Notes: generated by a model from the letters alone, not told the origin. Shown: positions 10,701 through 23,860, counted from the stretch's first letter. The stretch is 64,000 nucleotides of DNA from Silurus meridionalis (GCF_014805685.1 NC_060885.1:17427632-17491631); one strand, 5' to 3'. Program-made: numbers and translations.

Positions 10701-13700
10701 TGGCTTTTACTTCATTGCTTGCCATGAATTTGATGTGTTCAGGTTCTGGGAATTCACTGTTGGTGCAGACTAACTCTTTTTTATTGTTTTGTAAAGCTTT
10801 GTTGTCTCCAGTTTCTTTGCTTTGCTTTTGCTCTTGTTGGAGAGCATCCTTTTCTAATTCTTCTTGTGTCCTGTATTGCAATGTGGAGCTTTTTGTATGA
10901 ACTGTTTGATTAACTGTATTTTGACTGTTCTGAACCAAAGATGCTCTTGTGTCTTGGGTTTTAATCCTGTTCTGATCATTTGTCGAGGTTTTAGAACTGG
11001 CTTGGAGTAAATCAGTTGTGTGATTGAGTGACTCTATTTTGAGTGATCCAGCTCTATGTAGTGTTTCATTTTTACATTTCACTTGTACCATCTCAGTGTT
11101 TTTATCTTCATCATTATCTTTCTTTTCGTTCTCCATTTTCTGTACTTTCTTTGCAACTTGCTGGCTTTCCTTCACTGGAACATTTCCTTTTTCCACAGTC
11201 TGCTTTGCTGACTGACTATCTACAATGTCTTCACAAACTGACACAAATGTTGACATGAGGATATCTTGTTTTGCTGAAACATCCTCTTCATTGTTTCTCT
11301 CAGAATGCACAACTCCATTGTCTCTTTGTGTGCTTCCTTCATTAACTGACTGATGCTCTTGTTTTGAGTGAGTAAAACATAGCTCATGGTTTTCCTCAGC
11401 GTTCCTCAAATGTTTAGGGGAAGCTTCTGGAGACTTCAGCTTTCTAGATTCAGGAGAATGTTTTTTTGTGAAATCAGCTGATGTCAACATTTTTTCAGCA
11501 GGCCTATAGTCAATATCCATTGTATTATTCTGCATTTTCTGTAAAGAGTTATCAGTACTTTCTTCCTTTTCATCTCCTTGCTTTTTATTCTGCTCTTTTT
11601 GGTCTGACTCCAGATGAATTGTATCTCCATTAGGAACCACATATTTGGCAAAGAGACTCTCATAAGATGAACTAATATTGTCCACCTCTGTTGATCTATA
11701 ATAATCAAGTTTGTCTTTGCTTGCAGTAGAATCACATTTTCTTACCACAGTTTCTTGTTCTGCCACATTGTTTTTTACAAGCAATCTTACCTCTTTACTA
11801 TCCTCTTTACTTTCAAGGAAATCACTTTCTTTATTTTTATTGCTGAATGTTTCTTTGTCTTCTTTGACTGTGTGCTCTATTGAAAGCTGTTTTTCACTTT
11901 TTTCTTGGTTTTCTGGACCAGTTGTAATAGAAGCATCAGACAAGCTTGAAACGGAAATACTAAAGATTATAGGTTCGTCCTCCGAAACAGCTTCCGATGT
12001 GCTTGAAACACATATACTGTATATTACAGGCTCATCCTTGGGTGAACCATCTTCCTTACTTGCAATGTGAATTACATGGCTTTCAGATACTGGATTTATA
12101 ATGGCAGCACTGTTGTCTGGAGTAGGCTGGCTAACGAGTTGTTGATCTTGACCATTTATTGAGATGACTGGACTGGAAAGCTTCTCTTCGGATGTTTCCC
12201 ATTTAATGCCAGTGGAGTTGAACCCATCACTACTATATGTTCTTCTCTCATCACTGGACTGTTTATTTTCCATAGGTGTAGAATCAGTATATTCATGAAA
12301 GACTTTTGCCTTTTGCTTATAATATTCATTGTCTGGGGTTCTTTCAATTTCTTGTTGTAGTTGTTGATCATTGTTTTCGATTACTTCTTTATCACTTATT
12401 ATCTGCTGATTTTGGTTTTCTCGTTTGAGTTTTAAATTTAATTGAGACAGAGTTTCTTGGACCTCACCGTTTTCTTCACAGTCTAGTTTTGTTATTTCTG
12501 GTTCTTGCTGAAGAGAATATTTGTTCTCCTCTGAAGAATCAAGATTGATACTCTCTACATTACTTAGGCTTAAAGTTGTTTGAAATCCTAATTCTTTGTC
12601 AGAACTTGCATTTTGCGATGACTTTAATGTATCAACATTAACAGCAGTATTCTGAGGTTGGTGAACAAAAGTATCTTCAGTTGTTTTCACTGTTTGGATA
12701 GCCTCTGTCTGAATGTCTTGTTTATCTAAACATGATTCTTTTTCTATAGGCTTAGAAGAACCCAGACAACTTAACTTTGGTGAAATTTCAAAAAGCACCA
12801 TTTGATTGTCACTAATTTTACTATGTCCACTTTGAAGAAGTTCCACTTCTTTTTCACTGTTTGTCATTTGTTCATCAGGTAAAGCAGCTTTTAAATTTAT
12901 CATATTCATGGTCTCCTCAACAGCAACTGCTTCATCTTTTGTCCAGTCTGATTGAGTTTTGTTCTGTCTTGTAGACATTTCAAACCGACTTGCATTTGGA
13001 ATTGTATTGTCTTCACTTGTGGATGTTTCTTCCAAGTCATAGCATTTCAGAGAATCTGTTTTACTATCAGTAGTAAGTTTATCTTCATTGACATTTGACC
13101 ACTGTTCTTTTGTTTTGTTAATGGAGCATTCATGGGTTATAGCTTTCTCTGAAATGTTGTACAATGAAAAAGGTTTGTTGTTGGTTGCTGCTTTTACAAA
13201 GACCTCATGTTTTGGACTGTCATTGCCATTCTCTTTTAATGTTGAATACTCAGTGATATTTGACGTGCATTTCGTAGGCAAAACAGATAAGATCTTATTT
13301 TCATTCTTGGTAAAAGATTCGTTATAACTGAAAACCTCTAGAGTTGGAGACCTTGAGAAACATTTGTCCGGAATTGTTCCATTTGCAACATCACTATTAT
13401 TTGTACACTGCTCCTTCTCATTGTTAATGCTAGGTTTGTTAATTTGAAATTCTTTGGATTGAACAGCATTTTGAACAAATTTCTGGTCCTCATCTGTAAT
13501 CTCTTCCTCTTGAGGTTTTATGGTTTGTATTTTTATCCTTTCTTTCTCATTAACAGTGTTCTCTTTCTCAGAATGTATATCTCTTTTAGGTAATTCGACT
13601 TTTTTGGTGTTAAGAGATTCATATTTTGGCTCACATTTGCCTTGATTTCTTTGTTCTTTGGTTAAAGAGACACTTGAATAAGTAATGTCCTGAAAAAGAT

Positions 13701-16700
13701 GATTCAGTTTTTCTGCAGTAATTTCTTTCTTTGGTGATAGAACTTCCTGGGTGATTTGTCCTTTTCTGCTGTTTGGAGCTGTACTTTGCTTTATTTGATT
13801 TCTTATTGGTATAACATGTTTAGCAAGGCCTTTTTCTTTTATTGCCGATATCTCCTTTTGTGCATGTGCTTTTAATTTTGAAGTAAGTATCTCTTGTTTG
13901 GTTTGACCTTTTTCTTTGTATGAAAGTGCCCTTAGTGTCATCTTTTCATTCTCATTATTTATAAATATGTCTTTTCCTGGCCTCTCTTTCACATCATTTG
14001 CAATATGTGACTCCTTTCTGACATAGCCATATGATATATTTTCATGTTTGCAGTGGGAAACTCCATCTTGCAGTGCATGTGACTGAACTTTAGATGGTTC
14101 GGTTTTAGCCGCTATGTCCTCGGATACGTCAGATGTAACTGGAGAAGTTAGATTTTCTAATTTAGTTGAGTCACCAACTCTGCCATTTAAAATGTGTTTA
14201 TTTTCTCTGATTCTTTTTGCTTGTTGGTTGTCTCTGACAGAGAGAATGTCATTGATGCTAAATCTGTCCCCTCTTGCCTGTGAAGTGTTATTATTTTGCA
14301 AAGTTTTTTGAGTATTTGGTATGTTAAAATCTGTATTCATATCACCTTGCTTGTGATATATCTGACTGGGGGCAATAGAATAGGTTGGCTTGTGCTCCTC
14401 AGTTTTGGCTCTGTCCTCTGTTATCCAATTTCTTTGGCTTATTCTTGCTAAATGTGCTGCACTTTGCTGCTGAATACAAGATGCCCTTGATAGAGAGTGT
14501 ACATAATTTGATTCTTCTGGCTGTCCTGCTTTTATTTCAGATTGCTGCAGTTGGCTTGACATACACTTAGCAGTTGTTGCAATATGCCACTGTTTGTTTG
14601 ACTCATATTTGTATGGCTGATAGGCAACAGATCCTTCGTTATAATGATATTTCTTTTCCATTGATTGCAAAAACTGTATTCTCTGATTATAATCACTTTC
14701 AGTCTCTATATCCATTGCAGGATGTTTCATCTCTTTTTGAAGACATAGTTTTTCATGTGTTGTAATTTCTGGTGTCCTTGTAAAGTTACGTTCATGCAAA
14801 TTTTGAGACATTGCATGTGTATTTGCATGGCCATCTTTTATCTGCTTGTTTGAGAAACGTTTATCAACATATGTCTGGAAGAAGTTATTTGTGTCATGAA
14901 ACTGTTTGTCTTTTGAAATAGAACTCATACTTATCTTTTCATTCAGTTTATTTATGCACGTCTCCTTTTTCATAGTGTAGCTCTCATTGGCTGCAGGTAA
15001 ATATTGCTTAGTCGTAGCTTTCCTCTGTTTGTCCATTTCTATCATTGCAGCTATTTCTCCTTTAAATGGCATTACATCTTTCAACCCATTATTATTAACC
15101 ATTTCCTTAGTCACCATATTTATGGGTCCTGTTCTTTTCCAAGAAAGATTTTTTTCAGTCACCTGATTATTCATATATCCAGAACTTGAGTTTCCTACAA
15201 TGTTCCTCTCCTCAAAGTTCAGATGACCTGCATCTTCGCTCCTATACAAAGATTGTTTTGCTGCCATTTCAACTGACAGATGTGCTGGATGTTTGGAAAA
15301 GATGTTTTCCGTTTCCTGTATTGCTTTTCCAAATGTCCTAATACTGCCATTATTGTGACACACTGGGCTCTGACCACTATTAGAAAGTCCTGAATTTCTT
15401 GATAACTTATAATGCTCACTCTCTCTGTTAGTAAGAAGATTAGGATTATTTGGTGTACTCAGATAAGGTATATTGCATTTTGCAGTGTCATATTGAGACA
15501 CTAAGGTCATATTGTCATGTGATTTATCGGTGTATTGGTTGAGCTCTGCTGTTTGCACTAAGGAAAGCTCATAATTTGATTCGACTTGGTTACAAAGCTC
15601 CCAAGCGACAGGAGCTAAAGAATGCTCCTGATTGGACACTTTTGATCCTGATGCTTCAGAAAGTCTGGATTCACAAGCTTCAAGCTTTGATGGATGCTTA
15701 TTCATATCTGCTGTCTCTAAACCTTTAAATTTTGAAGGACTGTATGTGCTTTTTACTCGTTTTCTGTTGTCCTTTAGGTTGAACAATAGACTTGATGCTT
15801 TGGCTTTGTAGCTATCACGCAGTTGTTTGGCTTCAGACTGTGGTTTCAGGTCACTGTCAGACTCAGAAACCAAAGGAGTATGTGCAAATTGAAGAACTTC
15901 TGATGTTCCTGTTTCTTGTCTCCCAGGAATTACAGGTGTCAGAAGCTGAGTAATGTTGAATGGGGTTATCCTACTGGACATTTCACTGCTGCCCAATTTT
16001 CCTACTTTGTGTTGAATTTCATATGCATGTTTACTGTGATAAAGCAAGCTAGAATCCGGCCTGTGCACTTTCTCATTGGTGGGTGAAACTGTTGAGGGCC
16101 TGTTGCTTGGCAGTTTGTTTTTCACACAGTTATTTTTCCATGGAGGGCAGTTAGATGACACTTCAGACTCACATCGCTTCTCAATGGCTGAGGCTTTTTG
16201 GATTACCGTGGACCGAGAGCGCTGAAAGGCTGCAACATCCTCAATTTTTCTTCTGGTAAAATGTCTGCCTTCTACTGGAGAGCTTGCAATCCTGTGTGTG
16301 GCTGTGAGCTCTTTGTACAGAGCAGAATCATACCACCTAGGACATTCAGTGGCTGACACAAACCGTGAAGGATCCCCCCTTTCAAAAGGGAATCTGTTAT
16401 AATCCTTCCATAACTGGAAAGGACTCAATTCACTGTGGAAGAAAGTGTTAGTGGTGTTTAGTGCCTTGAACCTAGTTTTTGTGGAGGTTGCTGTGTTCAT
16501 CTGGGCCACTGAGTGAAAGTAATTTCCATAAGACTGTAAAGAGCCTGACTTATAATTTGGATGGTAACCAGAGGAAAACTCTGACAGTTCTTTCTGAATA
16601 CTTAGCAGAGCCGATTTGTCCCATGACTCGCTATTAAAGTCTGGGTATTTGTCCTTTACAGTGTCAGGAGCCCCACTATCAGAGTAACTTTCACCTGAAC

Positions 16701-17177
16701 TGAAGGCCTTAATGAGCGATGAAACTCTGGAAGTGCTTCTTTTCTGTTGCCATGTCGCCTCCATAGAGCCATTGCTTATATAAGACAAACCTTCATCTCT
16801 GAAAACATGCGCTTGTGCTATATCCTCATAGGAATGCTGGAATGTCGAGGCCACCTCAGATTTTCTTTCTGTCTCCTTATACTGAATACCATGAGCAAAG
16901 GATTCATGGCAGTCTGCCCTCGAATCTTTCTTTTGGTGGGCTTCTGTAACACAGGCTTTGTGCTGATCAGCAGGGGAGGAAACCTCCAAGTCATTGTAGA
17001 TGGCATCCTCTCCAATGCACAAACTCCTGAAGCTCGATCTGTGAGGCTGCTCACCTCCCGGTCAGTATCATCGATAAAACTTCCCACACTCAATGTGTCA
17101 CTGATGCCATCTGAGCACTTGCGAGGGCCATGTGCGCTTCCCCGCCGGTTTGCTTGGCGTTTCTCCAGAGAGCTCAT
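7777..17177 (-). CDS. CEFIP: CEFIP / C10orf71 (cardiac-enriched FHL2-interacting protein), with an apparent frameshift
   Basis: CEFIP is a striated-muscle Z-disc protein that binds FHL2 and promotes calcineurin-NFAT signalling. Identification rests on the N-terminal block KCSDGISD, DREVSSLTDRA and FRSLCIGED, on the C-terminal block RRLLQDPNSGQIFMVDMP with FFDPETGKYLQLNV (a DUF4585-type region, about residues 2966-3013), and on synteny next to DRGX. I place the start at ATG 17177: an in-frame TGA lies upstream at 17258-17256 and no earlier in-frame ATG follows it. Codons 1-49 run to 17031; the conserved continuation is one base out of frame, as if TTT had become TT at 17031-17030. From there the frame stays open for about 3,084 codons to the stop at 7779-7777. 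The middle is rich in Lys, Glu, Ser, Asn and Gln and looks disordered. The total of about 3,133 residues is over twice the human length (about 1,435). Everything coding is in one exon whose acceptor is at 17301-17302. Confidence 0.92.
8581..8652 (-). repeat. CEFIP: Three 24-base coding repeats in CEFIP
   Basis: Three adjacent 24-base units encode RPESSCYE, RPESACYE and RPESACSD-like octapeptides at about residues 2842-2866. The units differ mainly at third positions, so the repeat is old enough to have accumulated synonymous changes. Confidence 0.85.
17029..17034 (-). other. CEFIP: Apparent one-base deletion (frameshift) in CEFIP
   Basis: On the minus strand the bases read CGA GCT TC AGG AGT TTG. 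The upstream frame gives the conserved SSLTDRA and the downstream frame the conserved FRSLCIGED. One extra T would join them as RAFRSL. A splice cannot explain it: the only local donor (GTGAGC in the preceding codons) and the acceptor-like TTCAG would enclose 28 bases, too short for a vertebrate intron. Confidence 0.85.
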
Positions 17178-17300
17178 TTCAAATACTTGCTCATATGAGC
17201 AGGACACAGATCCTTGTATCGGTCTCTCAGATTGCCTACTTATGAAGTCTTGCTTTCAAGCAGTCCACCTTTTAAAAGGTGAACAGCTTGTGGTTCTTTT
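17178..17300 (-). other. CEFIP: CEFIP 5' UTR part of the large exon
   Basis: The minus strand shows a strong acceptor, a long pyrimidine tract ending TCTGTTGCAG at 17310-17301, so the exon begins at 17300. The leader then contains an in-frame TGA at 17258-17256 before the first in-frame ATG at 17177, which has G at -3. Confidence 0.6.
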
Positions 17301-18819
17301 CTGCAACAGAGTCAGAAAAAAGTGTCAAAAGTGTGGCACAAAACAACATGAAACACACCAATGATTTAAAAAAAAGGTACAAATATTAAATCATTTCTCA
17401 GAGCATTTTGATATTTGATGGAAGCAAAAATGTGTTACAGGGCTCAAAAACATTGTTGTCAAGCTGCAGCATGAGTCTCAATAATGACCTTCATGACATG
17501 TGGTTAATAGAGACACGCTGTTGCTATGCACAAGAAAGAGTGTAACTTACATCACATGAATTATTTTTAGAGTAGCAAGATGCTTTCCATTTTCATATTA
17601 GGCACACATGCTATATGTCAATGTAAATATTTAAACTAATACTGAAGTTAATAAAATATATTCAAATTCAATAATAATGCACAATGTAATTAATTATCTA
17701 TCTAATTCTTCTATTTTCAGTTGATTTTGCATAATAACACCCATTAAGCAACATTTTTTTTATTTAGTTTATTAGGAATATCTAAATGCATTGCCAGAGC
17801 AAAATGATAAAAACCCTACCTTCCCCTTTACTTTTATTCTCTTCATTATTTTTTTATGTGGTATTCAGTAAGAATCCATAATGAAATTATGGCATATTTT
17901 CTATAAGATTTACAGGATATTTTGCTCGAAATATCTATATAGAATATCATCAAATATGTCAATATTATTTTCTATTAATTTTGCAGCTGCCGCACAGTCC
18001 TCATACATGACCCAGAATAACTCCTTTAAAATCATCTTTTATCACTTGGCTCAGACTGCCAATCAGGATCAAGCACCATCATATCATATTAAGTTACATT
18101 TGCATTCAGTTAAACTATAAACAGTAATAATTAGGAAGAAAAAAAAAAACCTTAAACAAATCCTAAATACTGCATGTTATATGAACTATTTTGTATGCTG
18201 TTACAGAAATGTAAAATTTAAAATTTTGCTTATGCTTCCCGACAAAAACAAAACAAAACTCATGTTATGTATCCAATGGGCCAATGAACCATTCAAAGCA
18301 CAAAAATTTCATTTTCCTCTGTACTTGCTTGTACATTGGGTATATTTTTAACTTTTCTAATTTCTCTAATAGAAAATGAGATCTGGAAGCCATGCTTTAT
18401 TGAGAATATATGTCTATTATTTAATCACTACATGTAAAGTAAATAAAATAAAGATGGTGTTTTATGATAGAAAAATTCATTATAAAATCTGTTTTAGAAT
18501 TCTTCATGGTGTTTAAATGGCTAATACATTTTCTGATTAATATCATTTAATCTATGTATCATACACCAATATTGAATGCAAAAAAGCAATAAACCCATAA
18601 AAAAGTTGATATATTTTTACACTGCTTACCGTTTGGCCTTTGTTTCCATGTTGTAGTAGTAAATAGTTTCCAAGACTAGAACACAACCAGCAAAAATCCA
18701 GATAATTTCAAGTCCACAATTTTGCAGTAATGCCCTTCTGTTTAATTTGTTCACTTCACACTGGGGAAATTTTTTTTTACCTTTCATTCCAGAAAAAAAG
18801 AGAAGCAAAGTCCACTTAC
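17301..18819 (-). other. CEFIP: Presumed 5' intron of CEFIP
   Basis: AT-rich sequence without coding potential lies between a likely 5' UTR exon donor at 18819-18818 and the coding-exon acceptor at 17302-17301. Apart from the MEF2 word at 17561-17570 I see nothing distinct in it. Confidence 0.45.
17561..17570. promoter_or_regulatory. Perfect MEF2 consensus site near CEFIP
   Basis: TTATTTTTAG (CTAAAAATAA on the other strand) matches the MEF2 consensus YTAWWWWTAR at every position. It lies about 260 bases upstream of the CEFIP coding-exon acceptor, in its presumed 5' intron. MEF2 drives cardiac and skeletal muscle genes, and CEFIP is muscle-specific in mammals. Chance matches are not rare in AT-rich DNA. 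Confidence 0.4.
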
Positions 18820-18960
18820 GATTAAGAACCCTGCATGGCTGTAGCCTTGACTCAGTGATAGAAAATACACTGAAATAGCAGTGACTTCAGAGAGCGAGAC
18901 ACAGAGTTGAGTGAGTAACACAGGGTGAAGGCTGACCGGTTGGTGTCAAGTGACAAAGTA
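18820..18960 (-). other. CEFIP: Candidate CEFIP 5' UTR exon
   Basis: On the minus strand a non-repetitive block ends in a near-perfect donor, AATC followed by GTAAGTGG at 18819-18812. It pairs logically with the strong acceptor at 17301. A short ATG CAG GGT TCT TAA frame sits just before the donor and would be an upstream ORF. The 5' boundary is a guess, and a transcript would be needed to confirm the exon. Confidence 0.35.
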
Positions 18961-19303
18961 ATGAAATAAACATGCTTCTTAGCTACTATTATACCCATAC
19001 CTTTCCATTTTACTTAATTCTGACCTTAAAATTTGTAAACCCAATGAAGTGGAAATGATGTTTAGATCCAAATAAATATCCTGTTCGAGTTGTTGTTGTG
19101 GTTAGCAGGTGTTTCAGTTTGGACACATTTGCCCTGGGGGTAAAAATAGCCTGTTGATTCAATCACTCTTTTTTTTTCTAAGGCAGCAAAGTGCTATAGA
19201 CTTCTTAACAAAAATGTTGTTTATGAATTTGTTTATTGCATTATACTGCAAAATAACAAATGCAAAGAACCTAAATAATTTAGTCAATTATTTGGCCAGC
19301 ACA

Positions 19304-19340
19304 TAATAATAATAATAATAATAATAAATAATAATATTTG
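19304..19340. repeat. (AAT)n microsatellite
   Basis: About ten AAT/ATA units in intergenic DNA between CEFIP and VSTM4. Confidence 0.85.
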
Positions 19341-19399
19341 TATTAATCTTTCTCTCAATCAAATAATTTATCTCAGAGTACTAAAAGAGCCACAATCCT

Positions 19400-19745
19400 C
19401 TTTAAACCATCTCTCCCTAACCACTTTATTCACAAATGGCCCCCAATATTAAGCCTGTCTTGCTTTACGCCCAGTCACTGCTATAATAGGAGATGGGTAC
19501 AGAGAAACTTTCCCAGGAGGCATGGCTGCAGTCGAATGCTGGCTACTTGTGAGTGATAGACACTCACACATGGACAGTGAGAACAGCAGGGTTGGCCATT
19601 ATTCACCACAGCCGTCCTCCCTGCTCTTTACTGCACTGCTTTCTGTAAAAACAGTAGCTCCCCCACTGTCTCCTCTAACTCAGTGCTCTCCGTGCCTCTG
19701 GATCGCCTCAGGGCTGTTTCACAGTGACAAAAACAGAACATAGCA
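19400..19745. promoter_or_regulatory. Candidate regulatory block upstream of CEFIP
   Basis: This stretch is markedly less AT-rich than its surroundings, has no simple repeats, and lies just upstream of the proposed CEFIP 5' exon. It contains CTATAATAGG at about 19480-19489, one base off the CArG/SRF consensus. The open frame across it has no family resemblance, so I read it as noncoding. Confidence 0.3.
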
Positions 19746-21046
19746 TTCTTTATTCTCAATGGAAAAGATACACCGAGTTAACATTTTGTCAGAATGAAAG
19801 GTTGTTTTTTTTAGCATGAATGAACTGGGAGATGGATTTACATATATACAATTGTTTGGGACCTTTGCATAGGATTTTTATTACCTTGTTTTGTCAATGA
19901 AAGCTCCACCCTGACATTTTACCCTCTTTTTTAATCTGAGTATGATGTCATGTGCTTCATTAATAGTTGCACAATACTATCTAATTCAAAAGGCTTGACA
20001 TTGGTTCTTTCAAAAAGGAAAAGATTTATATGACTGTAAAATCACCAGTGTATTAGTTATACATCAAAGACAGTCTGGTGAAAGGACCGAAAATGTCAAT
20101 GAGTTCATTATACAGTAGGGAAAAGGTGCTGTTTTCAAATTTTTTTAACAATGTGTATAATTATACAGACTCATACAGTAAAGTTATATAAATAATGATG
20201 GTTACCAACTAGGGATTCCCTGTTGTCTATGAAGCATAGCTAAGGGTACTATGTAGTTACAGCAGAGAAAATCACAACTGACTACTATTAATATTATCTA
20301 TATTTATTATTTTTTATTGTAGTTATTAGTAAGATGAATTGAATGCACTGAATGAATAACTCGGGAATAACACACTTCTTTTTTTATATATGTGGAAAGT
20401 TCAGGACTAGAAGGCTTTATGGGGTTAATGTGTAGACATTATTAATGTACCCATTTACTGTTTAATGTTTATGAAATTTCTCTATAATAAGAGGAGGCAT
20501 GTAATTTATTTTAACAGATAAAGGCACCGTCCACAAGAAATAATCTAAGAAAACTTTCATTAAAATATTCACTACCACGAAGAACAGAAGCAAATATTTA
20601 ATCTGTTTTCATGCTGGTTTGTTTTTCTATTCTTAGTTTTGACTTGAGATTGTATATATTCAAAAAAGGAAAAGATCATTGAGCAGGACAATTATTGCTG
20701 TAATCTGTAAAGCATTTGGGTGCTAATTTGTAGTATATTACTGGCAGCCACTTATTGTATTTTACAGGAATACTAACATAATCAACACTTACAGTATAAT
20801 GCTGTTATTACCAGATGTAGTATGCTACATTAATATCATATTATTTTATAATATTAAACTGTGTTATTTACAGCAATGCCCTGCTTTTCACAGATAAAAA
20901 CTGTAGTTACTGCTTTTCTTACTGTACTGTTAGTCATTAATATATAAAAATAGCATCGTTTCGTAATAGTAGAAGAAATAGAAAATAGATAACAACATAC
21001 AATTATACTAGCTGTTTTAATGATGTCTGAAAAGCATCATGAACAT

Positions 21047-21081
<35 letters not shown>
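21047..21081. repeat. (TTTA)n microsatellite
   Basis: About eight TTTA units, intergenic. Confidence 0.9.
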
Positions 21082-21082
<1 letters not shown>

Positions 21083-22084
21083 TAATTGTAAGAAAATTTC
21101 CAGAGCTGGCTGTACAAATATGAAATATAAAATATCAGTTACAGGGTGAGAACAATGTAAACAGTTTGCTTGGGACTTAGCATAGGTTACTGTTCTAACA
21201 AAGGTCAAACCATTCGGGGCTAAAAAGCAAAAACACAAATGAAAATCTCCCAAAAAAAAAAAAAAAAAGATTGACATGTCTTCTCACACACAAAGGTCCA
21301 TTAATCTTTGCAAAAAGCAAAAAAAAGCCCTTTTATCTTTTTTTCCCAGACAGAAAAATATTTTATCTATCTTAAAATGCAGTGCCATCCATTTAAGCAA
21401 ACTCTCGAAAAGCTAACCAAAGCTCACAAAGGTTTAAACACACACAACGGAATAGTCTTATAAAAACAAATAAAACATCTACAAGTTGAAATTATGTGTG
21501 AAAGAAAAACGGTCCCAGAATGCAATGTGTTCTACATTATGATGATGATATGAAAAAAAAAACAAACACCATCTTAGAGTTTTATAGAAATACAGTAAGA
21601 AAAAAAATAATAAAAATTCCATGAAAGTGTTACAGAATATGTTTTAATCTGGTCTTAAGGAATATGGTATATGCTTTACCTCCCATACCAGTAATTCTTT
21701 ATTTAAAATGCATCTGTAAGGTCAAAACACAACTGCAGTCAGTTTAATTGTAACATCATTATCGTTTCATCACCACTTAACAAATGTATCATAACAAATG
21801 TTGGGGGAATTTGTAGATTTATCCAGCAGTTACTGTGGCTGTTTATTACTCCTCCTGCACAGCATCATGCAGTATTTGATAGTCAGGGACTTCTGCAGAG
21901 TTTACTGTATGCCTGGGACACTGCGAAATTCTACCAACACCATGTGTTGAAAGAGATTTGTTGCATTGTAATTGCATTGTGTGAGAATTTAATAACTATG
22001 ATGCCACTTTAATGGAATTACCAACATGAAAACATTTTGCTATTGACCAAATAGTCAATATAATTGTTTTTTTTCCTCCCTCTA

Positions 22085-22480
22085 TTTTCTTGCAGAAAAT
22101 CACAGTTGCACAGGCACTCGACCAAGATTCTTGTAATCTGTACTTTTCTCGAACTAAACAACCCACTACAGTGGCTGAGCACTGCTTCTCGAGACTTTAT
22201 GAAATGCTAATAATTATCACAGTTCATAACAAGTATTTAAGTCATCCCACATTTACTGCATTTACATATCTGCAGAGCTCATCTGCCAAAAGCCGCGGAG
22301 ACAGATTAATGCTGGCTGTTTCAAATAAAGCCAGTGTTACTAACAAATATTGATTACATCAGGGATATCAGTCTGTGCATGACTTGCTAATCAAACCCCG
22401 CCTTCTCTTAAATAAAGCTGGAGCTAAATTACTTTCCCCCCGGAGATCGGAATTATGTCTTCCTGCATTAAAGTATTGCA
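22085..22480. promoter_or_regulatory. Candidate conserved noncoding element
   Basis: The block has mixed composition, no simple repeats, and several clustered TAAT and AAATAAAG-type words; it stands out from the flanking AT-rich DNA. The 87-codon open frame within it shows no protein family features. The call is compositional only. Confidence 0.25.
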
Positions 22481-23579
22481 GTGACTGAAAGAAATATCAG
22501 CAGCTATTCTACCATTCTTTGTTTCACTTTATTCTGCATCTGCTCTGCCCTGATCACTATATCTTATCATTTGTCTTGGCTGCCTGATCACATAAATTCA
22601 GTGTTTCAAGACTCCTGGTTCTCACTCTTTTTCGGGCTGGATCGCTGTGATCTAATCTATGCAATGATATGGTATCATATGGTTAAAAACTCTATACTAT
22701 ATTGAAGTATGTTAGTGATGGAGTAGTTACAGATTGGATTGCACAAGCACTTCTCTACCTCATTTTTATTACAACTGGTATTTATATTTTTTTCCCAATA
22801 GATTTCCCACTATTATTAGCTATAAGTAAATGGGATTTCTTTTTCTTTTTTCTTTCGTATGTCTCCAGATTTTTGTTCGTATCATTGTCTCTAAGTTGCT
22901 CAGTCAAGATCTAAAACTAAATGCATATTTCTGTAAAGCTGATGTGTCTGTTGTGCCTGTTGTGCTATAGTAATACAACTGTACTAATTTACTTCAATGT
23001 ACTGAATGGTTAAAGTGTACTATGCTACTTTATTTGAAATAACATGATTATTTTATTAAAAAAACATATGTTAATAAATGAGGATAAATTTAGCAAATAA
23101 TGTTATATACTTTTACATCTAAAATTCAATACAAAATCCAATACATCAGTAGATTCGATTTGTACGCCTGTCAAAAGTGAATAGACCAAAGCTCTAACCA
23201 CTGAACCACTTAACCATAAAAAACATCTTTTGTATCATCTTAGAATAAAACAATCTAATTGGAGCAATGGATGTTGCAAGGATTTTCACCCAAACAATCT
23301 CCACAAGACATTTTTGCTAGAGTATGACAATATTCATTTGCCTTTCACACAACTACCATTATAATTACAAAACCAATTGAGTGAGAATAATTTGCCCTAA
23401 TGGCAGAGCCAATAAACAAGTAAACTGAGTGATTTAATGGGAGACGCTTTTTGTTGCTGTGAGAGAGGCCCACATGAGTTTAACAAGAGCAAAGTGCACC
23501 CACAGGATGACACATATCCTGAATGTATGAAAGTGTGTTTGCTTTGATTTCCCCTGATCCTCAACTTCCAAATAAACGC

Positions 23580-23860
23580 TACAACAAGTGTCCCTGGAGA
23601 CTAGTCCAGTGCTTAACCATCTTCAACCTTGGCTGGACTGCTTCGAGTGTGGTGATGAGGTTTGTGAAGCATATTGAGATATAGCTGAGATAAGACGCCC
23701 ATCTGTGATTTTGTTGTATCTCCCGCTGACTTGTGTATTACATTAACAAGTCGTTTACTCATTGACGGAAAGCCTCTCGCCATGAGCTCTTTTAATCTGC
23801 ATTCATATGAAATGCTAGATTTCACTGCAGGCATCTGATCTGCAGGTGGCCAATGTCTTA
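23580..23860. promoter_or_regulatory. Candidate conserved noncoding element
   Basis: Compositionally complex DNA with E-box words (CATCTG, CAGGTG) lies between CEFIP and VSTM4 and carries no coding signal. It is offered only as a target for a conservation test. Confidence 0.25.

Noticed and set aside
16747..17364. 205-codon plus-strand frame opposite the CEFIP start
   Set aside because: It is antisense to the conserved CEFIP N-terminus and has no recognisable features.
18626..18808. 60-codon minus-strand frame with a hydrophobic stretch, considered as TMEM273
   Set aside because: It has no signal peptide or family resemblance and sits in the presumed CEFIP 5' intron.
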